Below the pieces are notes generated by a model. It was not told where the DNA came from and did no database searches. It worked only from the letters and a program-made list of their open reading frames with translations. DNA of 64,000 nucleotides from Coffea arabica. Taxonomy: Eukaryota; Streptophyta; Magnoliopsida; Gentianales; Rubiaceae. The DNA lies in contig NC_092314.1 of assembly GCF_036785885.1 (NCBI RefSeq), forward strand, positions 15,273,638 through 15,337,637, written 5' to 3'. Positions 23,801 through 35,049 of this stretch are shown here, piece after piece. A program made the translations under genes and the position numbers. Each line of letters begins with the position of its first letter. Position 1 is the first letter of the stretch.

Positions 23801-26800
23801 AGGTCCACCAATAAAACATCAAGGGACTAATGTTCCATTTGGAAATCAGGAAGGCTAAACTGGTAAACCATGACCATGGTTCACTCTACTAGTATCATTG
23901 GTCCTAAGTTGAATCCTATGGTTACCGAAGTAAAATGTGTAAAAGTGGTTAAGAGGGCTCCCTTAACAGTGGCAAACCTCTAGGGGAAAGGGAACTTATC
24001 TGCCAAAGGCTTTCACCATGGGAAGATAGTCCCCTTTAGTGCAATTTCAGGGTATGTTATGGCTGATTTTGATGTTTGATTCTGTGGCTGATACTGCAAC
24101 TATCATTCTTTCAGAGTTTATCTTCTTGAATTGCATTCCATTGTGAAAATTCCTTTCTTCTTATGATTTACTCACCTCATCTGATATTCCTATATAATTT
24201 GAACTCCTTCAATCTGCCTTTGACATATTTGTGTGGGCTGTTACTTTTGCAATCATTGACAGAGAAGTCAGCAAAGTTCTCCAGCAAGAGGACTGATCGT
24301 CAACTTTTTGTGTAGCAAGAATACTTTTGTTCTTTTCCCCTTTCCCTAGAAAACTTTCTTTGGTTGGTAAATATTATTAGCTTAATACCTTGGGAGCTCA
24401 GCTGGTTTATTCATTTTCCATTTGCAGATGGGGAAGGCTTCAGTTCTAGTGACTGTGGAAGTCATAAGAGATCAACCATCTACAGATTGGATATCATGAA
24501 AATGGACCTATTCTCTGTCTATGGTGAACAGGCATGTATATTGTAGCCTCCAGCTTGATAGGTCTTGCAGATTGTTGGTAAATTTTTGGCATAAATTATC
24601 TCAGTTCCAGGGAACATATACTTTTGTTTTGGATAACAATATTTTTTCATTTTTCTAGGAAGATATATCTTACAATTTCCCCCCGTTAACTATATCAGAA
24701 TTTCAACTTCCTATAGCCTGAAATAGTGCTGCTGACAACAGGATATAGGATAAAATTGGCATATTAAGTTACCCACTTGAGGTGATGGTTGCATGTCCTA
24801 TAAGCTGCTTTTACTTGATATATTGTATGCATGTGGAAATCATTTTCAAGCTTATGTGGGTAGCTGCATCTGTGATAGATGTCAGTTATTCCTCCTGGTA
24901 ATTGCTTACTAACCAAGTATTTGTTTTTTGTTGTGACATCATATTTATTTTCTTGGTCAGCTTACTAGGCATTGCATCTTGGTCGATTACTAGAAATTCT
25001 TGATCTGCATCCATAGTTTCAGAAGTACTGAATTTGGTGGAATGTAGGATAAAGATAGCTTCTTTGTTAACCAAAATGTCAACTTTGTCATTCAAGACAT
25101 GATTTATTAATTGAAAAAGTTAGTGCTTCCCGAGTCACCAGAATAATTTTGGACCATACTTCAGTACCTTTTTCAGAGAGAGTCCATGATGTTAAGATAT
25201 GTTGTTTCATGAGTTATGTTCAACTTCTTTTGACTACCTGAGGGCATAAAAATGACCATTTTTTCACTCTATGCAGTTGGCTATCAGTTTAGAAGATTTT
25301 CAGGATGCTGAGCCTGATATTCTTGTACACTCAACAGCAGCACTTGTAGAGCGGTTTGATGAGCCAGGAGTGAGATGCAATTTTGCACTCAAAGCTCTTT
25401 GCAAAAAGAAGGGACTTCTTGTTGAGGTAGTTTTCTCTTCTTGCTATAAGATTTTGGTCCGAGGAATATGGCCATGTTTCTCGAAAACATAATTAAGAGG
25501 TATTAGATTATAGTCATGTCTGACATTGTAGAATTGCTAGGGAAAAAAAAAAAAAGATAATACTGCTGTTGGTTGTATGGAGTAACAAAGGCAGGGCTCC
25601 GTGACAACTGCCTCTTACTTCAGCATGAAGTAGAACTTCTGGCATTCAACAGAAACTTGCTGCTTGGTTGGACTATGCATGACAGATTAGGTTTGCATAG
25701 AAAACCTTGTTAAAATATGTATTTTGAAGGTGCAGATAAAAAATATTTAAATTGGTGATTTTTCAACATTTTGGTGAATATAGTTTTAAGTGAACAAGGT
25801 ATATCGTATGAAAATGAGTTACATGTTTGGATACACACATTATTCCAAATAATATTTCGCTTGCATCATAAACACATTTTCCAACCCATCTTTTTATATT
25901 CCCAATCAACTTTTTATCTCACATACATCACATCATAAAAAGTGCTACAGTAATTATTCCAAATAATATTTCAAATAATACCCTATCCAAACAAATATCA
26001 CCCGAGATTATGGTCTCTTTCTTGGACATGTATGAGCTACAGTTTTGACCAAGTTAGTTGTTTATTAGAGATTTTGACTTTGTTGGTGGAAGTCGTTTCA
26101 TGTGGCATTAATGAGAAGTGGGATCCACCGCCGATGCTAGATGTCAATGTCCCATTGTACTGCACTCAATCTAGACTGCAGTTAACTTTTTTAACATTTC
26201 ACCTAAGACTACTTTACTAGCGTAATTCCAGTTTCTCTGCTTTGTTTTCTGTGACAAATTCCCTGATATTGTAGTGTCTCTCGCACATTCCTATTCTGTT
26301 TATGGATTTTTGGCTTTATCCAACATGTATTTCTTGGTGGTTTGTTGCCAATAACATGCATGGGTATTTATATAGCATATTGTTTTGATAACTGATAACA
26401 ATGTTTGTCTGCTCCATTTATTTAGGGGGCAAATTTGATTGGAGTTGACAGTCTTGGAATGGATGTCAGGGTCTTCTCAGGATCAGAAGTGTTAACTCAT
26501 CGTTTTCCATTCAAAGTTAGGGTAAGGAAGCTGCCATCTGAACTGCAAAGTTGAAAGTGCTGCTAACAGTGGAAAATACTCACTTTTTGAAGTAACAATA
26601 TAAAAGGTTCTCTATTGCTTCAATGTTCTAGTGCTAGTAGAATGATACAGAAAGAAATCTGACTTTTAATACAAATACTGTTGGGACTTCTAATTTAAGG
26701 TGCATGCTAACACTAGCAAAGACCAGATAATACTTTTAGGGGTTTTCCCCAACACAAACAGATCACAGAAACTAAATAGTTGGAGATTATTTCACTGAAG

Positions 26801-27340
26801 GATACCTTTCTGAGTTACCTAGTGGAGTCAATTGTCCATTGTTCGATCAAAATGTTCAAGAAAAGTAACCCCCTTGGCTTCAAGAGAAACACAGATTTAA
26901 ACATCATCTGATTTTCTGGAGAGGATTCTGGGTAGTCGATTCTGTATACACTCTCAAGGCCCCGTGCTAACTTGCTTTAACTTTGTTCTCATTAATCCGA
27001 AGTATCATGAATAAACTTTTCGTTCTTTTGAGATCTATTTGGCACGCATTGTGCCTATGGCAGTAACTTCCACCATTAAGGTACAGCAAATCAAAGAAGT
27101 TAGTTTCACTGATCTGTACTGCAAATGGCACATGTAACTAGCTTCCTGTCCTTCTATACTAAACATGCTTCTAAATGAAGTCCTGTTTTTGCATAACTAA
27201 CTGTAATCCTGGTCTCTCTGTATGTGCAGGCAACATCAGAGGCTGCTGCAGACAAGCAGATTCAGCAACTTCTTTTTCCGAGGTCACGTCGAAAAAAACG
27301 TAGGACTCTTGAAAAACTTAGGGACACAGATTCATTTTGA
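17804..27340 (+). CDS. At3g49140/At3g59300-like plastid protein with C-terminal DUF2470-like domain (12 exons)
   Basis: Exons: 17804-17858, 18996-19119, 19334-19553, 19735-19837, 19929-19993, 20789-20908, 21144-21242, 22997-23150, 24428-24531, 25277-25426, 26426-26521, 27230-27340. They total 1401 bp (466 aa plus stop) and every phase agrees. The N-terminus is Ala/Ser-rich (a poly-Ala run from repeated GCA codons), fitting a plastid transit peptide. Conserved blocks are ANNRALLFFPSMVHCEPHEQ, DWGMPDSSSWVHPIYFAKCL and DHPSNGVSVWGHLKPAYVDE. From about residue 349, LEDFQDAEPDILVHS, then ALCKKKGLLVEGANLIGVDS and LGMDVRVFSG, match the DUF2470 fold shared with heme-oxygenase-like/HugZ split-barrel proteins. 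Arabidopsis relatives carry a 'pentatricopeptide' label, but I see no PPR repeats here. Biochemical function is unknown. Intron 9 uses a GC donor at 24532. Family assignment is from memory. Confidence 0.85.
20967..21112. mobile_element. Possible small LTR-like insertion in intron 6
   Basis: The stretch starting TGTTAGGAGAATATTAG and running through TATAAATACTAG to the CATAATAGGGTGACTAGATG region looks like a short LTR (TG start, TATA-like box, CT-poor tail) or another small element. I found no terminal CA or target duplication, so this is tentative. Confidence 0.3.
21880..22350 (-). mobile_element. LINE 3' remnant (RNase H region) in intron 7, antisense to the host gene
   Basis: The minus strand encodes QVAYHAWRSRNAAVFKEDL, like the region after the zinc knuckle of plant LINE reverse transcriptases. 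After a break comes EFGSWICGFTVNIGLAGN, the start of the RNase H domain of such proteins (family form: W-GF-NIG). The frame is then lost. It lies in the 1.75-kb intron between exons 7 and 8. Confidence 0.62.
25824..25993. mobile_element. MITE of 170 bp in intron 10
   Basis: TGTTTGGATA at the left end and TATCCAAACA at the right form a 10-bp terminal inverted repeat. The interior repeats ATTCCAAATAATATTT in both halves. There is no coding. The target duplication is unclear. Confidence 0.6.
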
Positions 27341-28199
27341 TTCTTAGGATGTCAGTTTTTTTTTGGTAATAAGCATCTATCAATAAACTTCAGGCGAAAG
27401 TAATAAAATTTTACCAATTTTACTCAGTTAAATGCTCTATCAAATTTCCTCTTCTCCCATCTCTTTGTTGGTCCTCTGCATTGTATAAGCTTCTCTTACA
27501 CTGGCCAACAATAAAATCAGAAAATAAAAGCCAGATCTAGCTAGTGCAAGAAAATTTCTGCTAAAATATTAAAGATCATTTCTAGACCTTGCTACGTAGA
27601 TCAGTTGATAAACCTTCATGGGTGATGATGTGTAAAACCATCCCTTCTTCATATCAGTTTAGTTTCCTATAGGAATTCTATAGAGGATACACACTACACA
27701 GGTCGATTATTAGCTCTTTTCCTTTTTTTTTTTTTTTGGGCTGTGGTGGGTATAAAAATTTGTTAGCCTGAAGTGATCGATGGTTTAGTTACTGATGTAA
27801 AGTGGGAAGATGATTTTCCCATTGCTGAAACATTCTGCATAGGAAGATGCAAGGGCGGCTGCTTCTCTTTTGTAATTAATCTCTTGATTATTAAGTGTTA
27901 ATATACAATGATAAAGTTTGACCCCCAAAACAATAAATAAATTGAAACGTCCTCTATTGAAATTCACTTCAATTACTGGGAACTAAAAGAATTGTGAAGC
28001 TTTGGTCACTAATGTCCTTCAAATCTTTATTGCCATACGATATTTACATTGGTTATGTCATTAGGACCGTGATACTTGAGAGAAAGTTTACTAACAAAAA
28101 GATTTAAGCCACAGTGATGTCTTAATATCAAATAAAAACACAATTAAATTTTAACAAAAAAGCTAAATTTGTAATGAAACAATTTTCATGAGTGAAATA
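27341..28199. other. 3' UTR of the DUF2470-like gene and the convergent intergenic gap
   Basis: Just after the stop, ATAAACTT and GTAATAAAATTT (27381-27412) are plausible poly(A) signals. At 27800-27880 the minus strand reads REAAALASSYAECFSNGK before a stop, which could be a terminal exon of the minus-strand gene that follows, but no good acceptor was found. Confidence 0.4.
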
Positions 28200-29692
28200 A
28201 CCTTTGTCACATTTCTCAAGCGTCCAAAGCTGCACAAACTTGTAAAATGAATATGAATTACTGGTTTGGTAAAATGAAGAAATTTGTAAAGCGTCCCATC
28301 CTGGAGGAGTCAAGCCTTTTGTCTCCCAGTACCTATTCAAAAATTTAGCATTCAGTCTATCAGGTTTTACCCAGCAGCATGTAGCCACAAAAATTTTATA
28401 TAATGCATAACAGAAACACAAGTATACTTTCAAATCAAACAGAAAAGGTTATCCACACAACTAAAGATGCATAAATAACAAGCATCATGACTTGTCCAAT
28501 TCCACTTTGATAAGAGTATCTGAGAACTAACAAGCCAAATGCATGGAATTTTAGATAAATGTGGCTAAGAAATATTCAGTATCCCAAAATTCAAGGGCCC
28601 TGTTGCAAGCGATGACATGAAACGTTTAAACGCTATTCTGAAATCAGATAAACAAAAGTGTCTGCATAAGATCAAGACTGACTTCAGCATTTTCCCATGT
28701 TAAAATAGCCAAAGCCAACAACATTGTTATTCAAGGCAGTAAATGGCGACTCAACATGCACAACACAAATGCATATCCAATTCGAAGATTATATCTTTGC
28801 ATATAAGATATATATGTATGTATATATATATGCCAGCAACATATTATTTGGCATTGGTTATGGCAAAAATCACATCTGCATTTTAATCTTTTATTATAAC
28901 ATCACTAAGTTAGACTGCTCTGGGATGTGTGCCATTCATTGCAAAGACCGTGCTCTCCTGCAGACAAGCTTTTCTATACTACCACAGTGAATGCAACCAT
29001 GATCCTGATATTATTGTTTTTGCAAGAGACCAATTAGCCTTGATGTTGAAGCTCGTTGTCAACACAAGTAAATATGTGACAACCAACATTTCCACAGTAG
29101 ACAAGAAACGAATCAACAACAACAACCTATACTAGCTATTCTAAATATAACCCAAATAGATGACTATTACTTTACATTTCTTGTCTACTTCTGCGACTAA
29201 GCAACCACTACTGCAATGTTCAACTTAGTCAAGAAAAAAGGGCTTCAATACGTCTCGACAAGCCTGCTAAAGTCAACATCACTTCTATCACCTAGTTGAC
29301 ACCGAGTCTATCCTTTCACAAGAAGCCAGATTATCGACCAGAAGGGCTAATATAGTGTCATGAGAGGAAAGGAAAAGAACAATAGTATAGGCAGAAGATG
29401 AACGTGGTGTCACCCATACAGGCTGAAATAGTGCATGAGGTACAAGCTGACATGGATGATTACGCAACTCTCTCTACATTCACAAAAATAGAGATATTGT
29501 GTAACTAATCAGTCATGCAGAACTAGAAGAATAGCATACCCATAAAAACCTGGAATCCCAAAAAGCTCCCATCCATGTCTCATTTCTTTCTCTCGTTTTT
29601 CATAAATAACGGGAGCAGGCCTCTGGTTGAGTTGAATAGAGTCAAATTCTTCATGCAGTTTAACACCAGAAAGCAAGGGATAAGGTTCTTTT
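28200..29692 (-). CDS. Unrecognised gene or gene fragment, two exons visible
   Basis: The minus strand from 29692 to 29540 reads without a stop: KEPYPLLSGVKLHEEFDSIQ, then RPAPVIYEKREKEMRHGWEL and FGIPGFYG, followed by a donor (GTATGC) at 29539. The next acceptor (GAATAG) precedes 28332, where YWETKGLTPPGWDALQ begins. The split codon GG|G closes the phase exactly and gives FGIPGFYGYWETKGLTPPGW. Amino-acid composition and the matching phase argue for a genuine protein. I do not recognise the family. The upstream exon boundary near 29692 is poor (AAAAG, with an in-frame stop just before), no initiating exon was found up to 31 kb, and the 3' limit of the second exon is uncertain. It may be a real gene with unfound exons or a captured fragment. 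Confidence 0.42.
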
Positions 29693-31034
29693 ATTCAGTT
29701 GACACATCTACGTAAAAGAGGTCCAGCAGAAACAAATTTCATATATTAAAACTAGAAATGGTGAATTATAATCATTCATCTTTATCTTTACAATTGCTTA
29801 AGTCACCCAGAGAGTGAAGAGATAATGAGATAATAACAAGGTTTAGGAGAATCTGGAAGGAAAACTTTATTCTGCGATAACTAATAGTAGATTGGAGTGC
29901 AAGTTTATTGACAGATATTTAATATATGAACCTTACTCTCATGATGTTTATGATAGGCAGTTAAGCATATGATGCAAGTAGTGTAAATTGCAAGGCTTCG
30001 TGCAATTTTTTATTCATGAACAGTAACTAAGCACAGAGCATATATTCACTCAGTGAGACAGGTAAAGAATACCTAGGCGCAAACACTTCTCAGTATAGTA
30101 CTGGTGCATGCTCAATCAGATGGTTGTCTCACATTAGGATGTATAAGCTCGGAAGTTTACAGAAAAACAGAAAAAACAGTAAAGTATATATAATCAGATA
30201 TCAGTTATGAGACTCACTAAGATCAAATACACATGACCAAAAAATAATTATAATTTCACAAGGAAATGTCAGGTCATAAACAAGGGATCCTACCAACAAA
30301 GAAGCAATGTCTGAGCATAGAATTATATGAGAGGTCAGAAACTACAACTAGTGAATTGCTCTCAAATGAACAAACAATTCTTCCTTGTCTAATCTCAAGG
30401 ACGCATTGACAAATCAATCTATTCACAAGATCAAGTACTTTCCCTAAATCAAAGGAAGCTAGTATTATCATATATTATGCATTGTATACAACACATAATG
30501 TTATGCTACATAACTTAGGAACTTTGCTCCAAATGTAAGCAAATTTTTTCAAAGGCAGAAATACTCAATTTTACAAGCAGCAATAACTTCCTTAAAAACA
30601 ACTTAGATTCATACTAACTATTTTAAGCAACCATCACGCCACATAAGGTTCTTCAATATATCATACCAATAAGTTACACTATCCCATGTCCCCCTAATTA
30701 TGCCACAAATTAGACACATGCATTACATATTGTTTGAATCTTGGGCAAAAATGATGAGCTGCAGACACCCTGGATCACCTAAAAATGATCTAAAGATGCA
30801 TCTGTATAAAGGTGACTAGAAGAAAATATCACTTGATCTTTAACCACCACATCTTCATCATCGTGTGGTACATGAGCTCAATCAGTTCAAGCAAGCTGCA
30901 CCTGCTCCTAGCTGAGTGAAAATAGATGCAGCAATAAGAAGCACATGGATTTGTGAAATGCAAAGTCAAACAACTAAGGCCAAACTTGCAAACTTGTCTT
31001 AATTCGTCTGATGCTCACCCACCACATCAACAAG
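29693..31034. other. Gene-free interval
   Basis: AT-rich DNA. A weak minus-strand exon-like patch lies near 30840-30915 (acceptor TTTCACTCAG, then an open frame of about 28 codons), but nothing supports it further. It is possibly intronic to the gene at 28.2-29.7 kb. Confidence 0.4.
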
Positions 31035-32026
31035 GGCAAATTTCTCAAAATATTGTCCAAAACAAAAAGTCGCAAAATGTTGTTGGGCAAGGCACCTTTT
31101 CTTAATTTATGCTCATGGGCCAAATTTTACCCTTAAATTAAAAAAAAGTTTTGGCAAAATGGTCCCTCCAAATTTGTGAATTGAGACAGCCATGTTCTCA
31201 AAACACGGCAGGCACCTTTCTACTGAAAAAGAAAAAATTACCGCTTTCAAGGATCAGTATAGTAGAAAAAAATTATCTATCATCTAGCAATATTCAGATA
31301 ACGCAAAAGCTAGCTACACATGGCAGGTTAATTTGATATACACCATAGCCTAATACTCTATGCATGACATCACTTATTTTCAACAGATAGTTTGGGTCCT
31401 TCAGGGTTTTCAAAGTTGCCTAATATGAGGTCAGTAGCTTTAATTAATAAACTAACAAATATTTCAAAGATCTGCAACAATCAATCAAGAAGGGCCATAA
31501 TTGTTCATCTGGAGATGGTGGGATGAAGGAAAAACAGAATCTAAGCATTCTTTTTGTAATAGAATCTAAGCATAACCTTCAAAAAATCTATAGCATTGAC
31601 TTCAACTTCAACTGAAGAAAGAAATTGTCTCAGTTATGTCGGCAGAAAGCTCGAGATGGGTCAAATTGGATACCAGTTTCAAAAGTTCAACAGTTCCAAA
31701 AGCTCAACAGCTCCAATTCCAGGTACCCAAAAATTTATCAATTTCAAGAAAATGATCAAGTACCACTTCAGGAACTGATGAGGAGCACTTGGCAGAATAA
31801 AATTTTCCAGGAAATCTTCATCACTAGTCCATATCTTATAAGTGAGACTAGGGGCTCCTCCCAAAATCTGAATTTCTTCATATTTTCCACTATTTGTTTT
31901 ATACATTCCCATTTAAGTTTGTTAGACTACAAAACCCTTATTCTTTGGAAATTATTATTTTGGTATAAAAATCCAGTGTTAAAATGGAAATAAGATGGTG
32001 CGGAGTGAAGTTTGCTACTTGGTTTG

Positions 32027-32076
32027 TTTATATAGACCCTCGGTGAAAATCTAGCCGTTCCAACGAACGGCTAGAT
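32027..32076 (-). promoter_or_regulatory. Promoter-like module on the left foldback arm: hairpin plus TATA box
   Basis: A perfect 11-bp inverted repeat (ATCTAGCCGTT at 32049-32059 with AACGGCTAGAT at 32066-32076) stands just upstream, in minus-strand sense, of TATATAAA at 32034-32027. The CCGTT/AACGG halves are also the core of plant mitosis-specific and MYB-type sites. The module would drive transcription leftwards. Confidence 0.45.
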
Positions 32077-33284
32077 TACAAAGTTGAATTTTTTTTTTTT
32101 AAACTTACCATACTACCGGGCTGAGACAGCCCGAAAGGGGACAACACGTGAAAAAAATTGCTCACGGGATGCTGTAGCAAAAAACTTTAGACAGATTCTG
32201 CTAGCCTTTTTTTTTCTGTCGACTTATATAGCCAGGCTAGGCCAGCCTTTTTTTTTTTTTTTTTTTTACTTTTTGTCAGCCTGACAGCACTGACACAACT
32301 GGCTACTGGGCTGACATTCAATTTTTTTTAAAAAAAAAATTTTTTTGAGCCGGCAACTAGTTCTGTTTTTATGGAAAAAAAAAACTTTTTTGCTTTTGCT
32401 ACCGGGCTGTATTTAATACCACACCATTGTCAAAACCGTAAATGTCCGATTTTTTTTTTGGCAATATTCTGAGTAATTAACCAATGACTTGCAGCTTCCT
32501 TTTTTTTTCTAAATTTATCTTCATTTTTTTTATTAACAAACTCGTGAATTTTAACACTGAATTTTTATACCAAAATAATAATTTCCAAAGAATAAAGATT
32601 TTATAGTCTAACAAACTAAAATGAGAATGTATAAAACAAATAGTGGAAAATATGAAGAAATTCAGATTTTGGGAGGAGCCCCCAGTCTCACTTATAAGAT
32701 ACGGGCTAGTGATGAAGATTTCCTGGAAAATTTTATTCTGACTACAAAACCCTTATTCTTTGGAAATTATTATTTTTCTATAAAAATTCAGTGTTAAAAT
32801 GCATGAGTTTGTTAGTCTTTTCACATAACCAAAAAAATGAAGATAAATTTAGGAAAGAAAATGAAGCTGCAAGTCATTGGCCAATTACTCAAAATATTGC
32901 TTAAAAAAAAATCGGACATTTACAGTTCTGACAATGATGTGGAATTAAATACAACCCGATAGCAAAAGGAAAAAAAATTTTTTTTTTTTGAAAAAACAGC
33001 ACTAGCTGCCGGCTCAAAAATTTTTTTTTTTTTAAATTGACTGGCTGCCGAGCTGACACAACCCGGGAGCCAGTTGTGTCAGTGCTGCTGGGCTGACAAA
33101 AAGTCAAAAGAAAAAAAAAAGTTAACCTAGTCTAACTACATAAGTCGACAAAAAAAAAGGCTAGCGAATCTGACTAAAGTTTTTTGCTTCAGCATCCCGT
33201 GAGCAATTTTTTTCACGTGGTCCCCTACCGGGCTATCTCAGCCCGGTAGTATGGTAAGTTTGAAAAAAAAATACAATTTTGTAA

Positions 33285-33333
33285 TCTAGCCGTTCAAATG
33301 AACGGTTAAATTTTCACCAAGGGTCTATATAAA
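33285..33333 (+). promoter_or_regulatory. Promoter-like module on the right foldback arm: hairpin plus TATA box
   Basis: This is the mirror copy of the module at 32027-32076. A CTAGCCGTT...GAACGG inverted repeat, slightly decayed here, is followed by TATATAAA at 33326-33333 and a pyrimidine/CA-rich leader. It would drive transcription rightwards, away from the element's centre. Confidence 0.45.
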
Positions 33334-33502
33334 CAAACCAAACAGCAAACTTCACTCAGCACCATCTTATTTCCTGATATCTGAACTTTCTCCCATCTCT
33401 ATCTCCCATTTCAACAGATTCACTTCACTGCCCGACAGAATTGGCTAAAGTTCCGCCAGATTCATGAGTGCCTGATTCTGTCGAAACTCCGTCAGATTAA
33501 CC

Positions 33503-33715
33503 CTATTTCTTATGCTCAATTTGTAACAAGTCCAAAGCATCAAAAGTAGCGTCCGCCTGCCCAATCATGAATTCATGATCTTCAATGTCCAATGACCCGA
33601 GAAGAACAAAAAGATCACTTTGAAGTTGCACCACACCCTTAACAAATGCTTCTGATACTTTTTCGTGATATTGTTTTCTTAGTGTCCAAAAATTGAGCCC
33701 CTTTACTGAGAGTTA
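33503..33715 (-). pseudogene. Open coding-like stretch inside the foldback element (unidentified)
   Basis: After a possible acceptor (CTCTCAG), the minus strand reads about 69 codons without a stop, beginning near KGLNFWTLRKQYHEKVSEAF. It continues VQLQSDLFVLLGSLDIEDHE and ends IEHKK before TAG at 33503. The mixture of acidic and hydrophobic residues looks like real protein. I do not recognise it. It could be the end of a transposon gene or a captured host exon. Confidence 0.3.
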
Positions 33716-34380
33716 CTCACGGATGTTGAAGAAAACGTTGCGGTAAATTGAATCTAAACTCACACGTCTAACCAAGTCTCACACGTCTAATCAAGTTAGG
33801 AGATGGCTTTTGTTTTTAACTTTTTGCAGCTGCTGCCGGGCTGTATCACAATTGGCTGCCAAGCCGGTCAAATTTTTTTAAAAAAATTTTGACTGGCTGC
33901 CCAGCTGACAGTGCTGTTTTTCAAAAAAAAAAAATTTTTTGCTTTTGCTGCCGGGCTGACAGAGCCCGACAGCAATAGTTTAATACCACACCATTGTCAG
34001 AGCCGTAAATGTCCAATTTTTCTTTTTTTTTGGCAATATTCTAAGTAATTAGCCCAAGTCATTTCCCTTTTGTTATGGTTGGGTTTTACAGATAATTAGA
34101 AAGAATTTCATCTTATATTTGTTAAATTGACCGCTGCAACGGCAGGCTCAATTCACAAATTTGGTCCCTGCTGTGTATTTGCAAATACTACCCGCTGTGT
34201 TCTCAAAGTACGGTAGACTTGCTTTTTCAAAAAAAAAATTAAGGATAATATTTGGTGGGCATAAATTAAGAAAAGGCCCTTCACCTAGCAACATTTTGCC
34301 AACTTTTTTTTTATTTAACAATATTTTGAGAAATCCTTCAGTAATAATGGGTTAACTATCACCTAATCTTTTGTTCATAT

Positions 34381-34797
34381 TTGAACCATAGCATTTTACC
34401 GTATCTCAAACTATTAATTTGTTTCCATATATTGAAAAAACGTAATACATTAGTGCAAATAATGAATGAGTTAGCACCTATTCAAAATTAAATACATGTT
34501 GCTCGCAATTTACGGGTCACATAAAAATGCAGGAATTGGATAGGAACAATTGTCAGCTTGGTCAATAACTAAATTTCACCACTTTTTTGGTGTTTGAACC
34601 ATAGCAATTTACCATATCTCGAAGTATTAATTTGTTTCCATCTATTGAAAAAAAGTAGTACATTACCATAAACAATGAATCAGTTAGCACCTATTCAAAA
34701 CTAAATATGTGTTGCTTGCAATTTATGGGTCACATAAAAATGCAGGAATTAGATAGGAGCAATTGTCAGCTTGGTTAATAACCGAATTTCACCACTG
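34381..34797. repeat. Tandem duplication, 213-bp unit, two copies
   Basis: The block starting TTGAACCATAGCA (34381) and ending near AATTTCACCAC recurs from 34594 with substitutions of about one in ten. There is no coding. Confidence 0.85.
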
Positions 34798-35049
34798 ACA
34801 AAACTTTCAAAAATGTGTGGCCAGGATTTAGTGAAATATATCTAGACCCACGAAATCTGGACCACGCATTTTGAAAATTTGTGTTGATGCCCAATTATTA
34901 ACCACCCAAAATACAATAGGACTGCAACTGACAACTGTCCTTGCAACAATTGCCACCAAAAGAGGACTAACTACTCCTCAAGACATTGCCACCAATTGCC
35001 ACAACCTACTCCTCAAACATTGATCATAATAGCGATGTGTTACAAATGT

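Larger units (their letters stand above)
31035..34345. mobile_element. Multi-layer foldback element, about 3.3 kb
   Basis: The outer inverted repeat pairs ATTTCTCAAAATATTGT at about 31040 with its reverse complement ending near 34335. The pairing continues through the ATGTTG and CTTTTCTTAATTTATGC blocks (31070-31190 against 34120-34300). Inside, 31985-32608 and 32742-33372 are a second long inverted pair, and 31797-31985 has an inverted copy at 32550-32745. A partial direct third copy lies at 33830-34060. Runs of A/T and CCGGGCTGA.....AGCCCGG palindromes recur. No transposase is visible. The TIR style and gene-free body suggest a Mutator-like or foldback non-autonomous element, but no target duplication was found. 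Confidence 0.65.

Noticed and set aside
31596..31993. Overlapping frames at the left edge of the foldback element
   Set aside because: Part of inverted-repeat segment A; the inverted copy at 32550-32745 does not keep the frame open.
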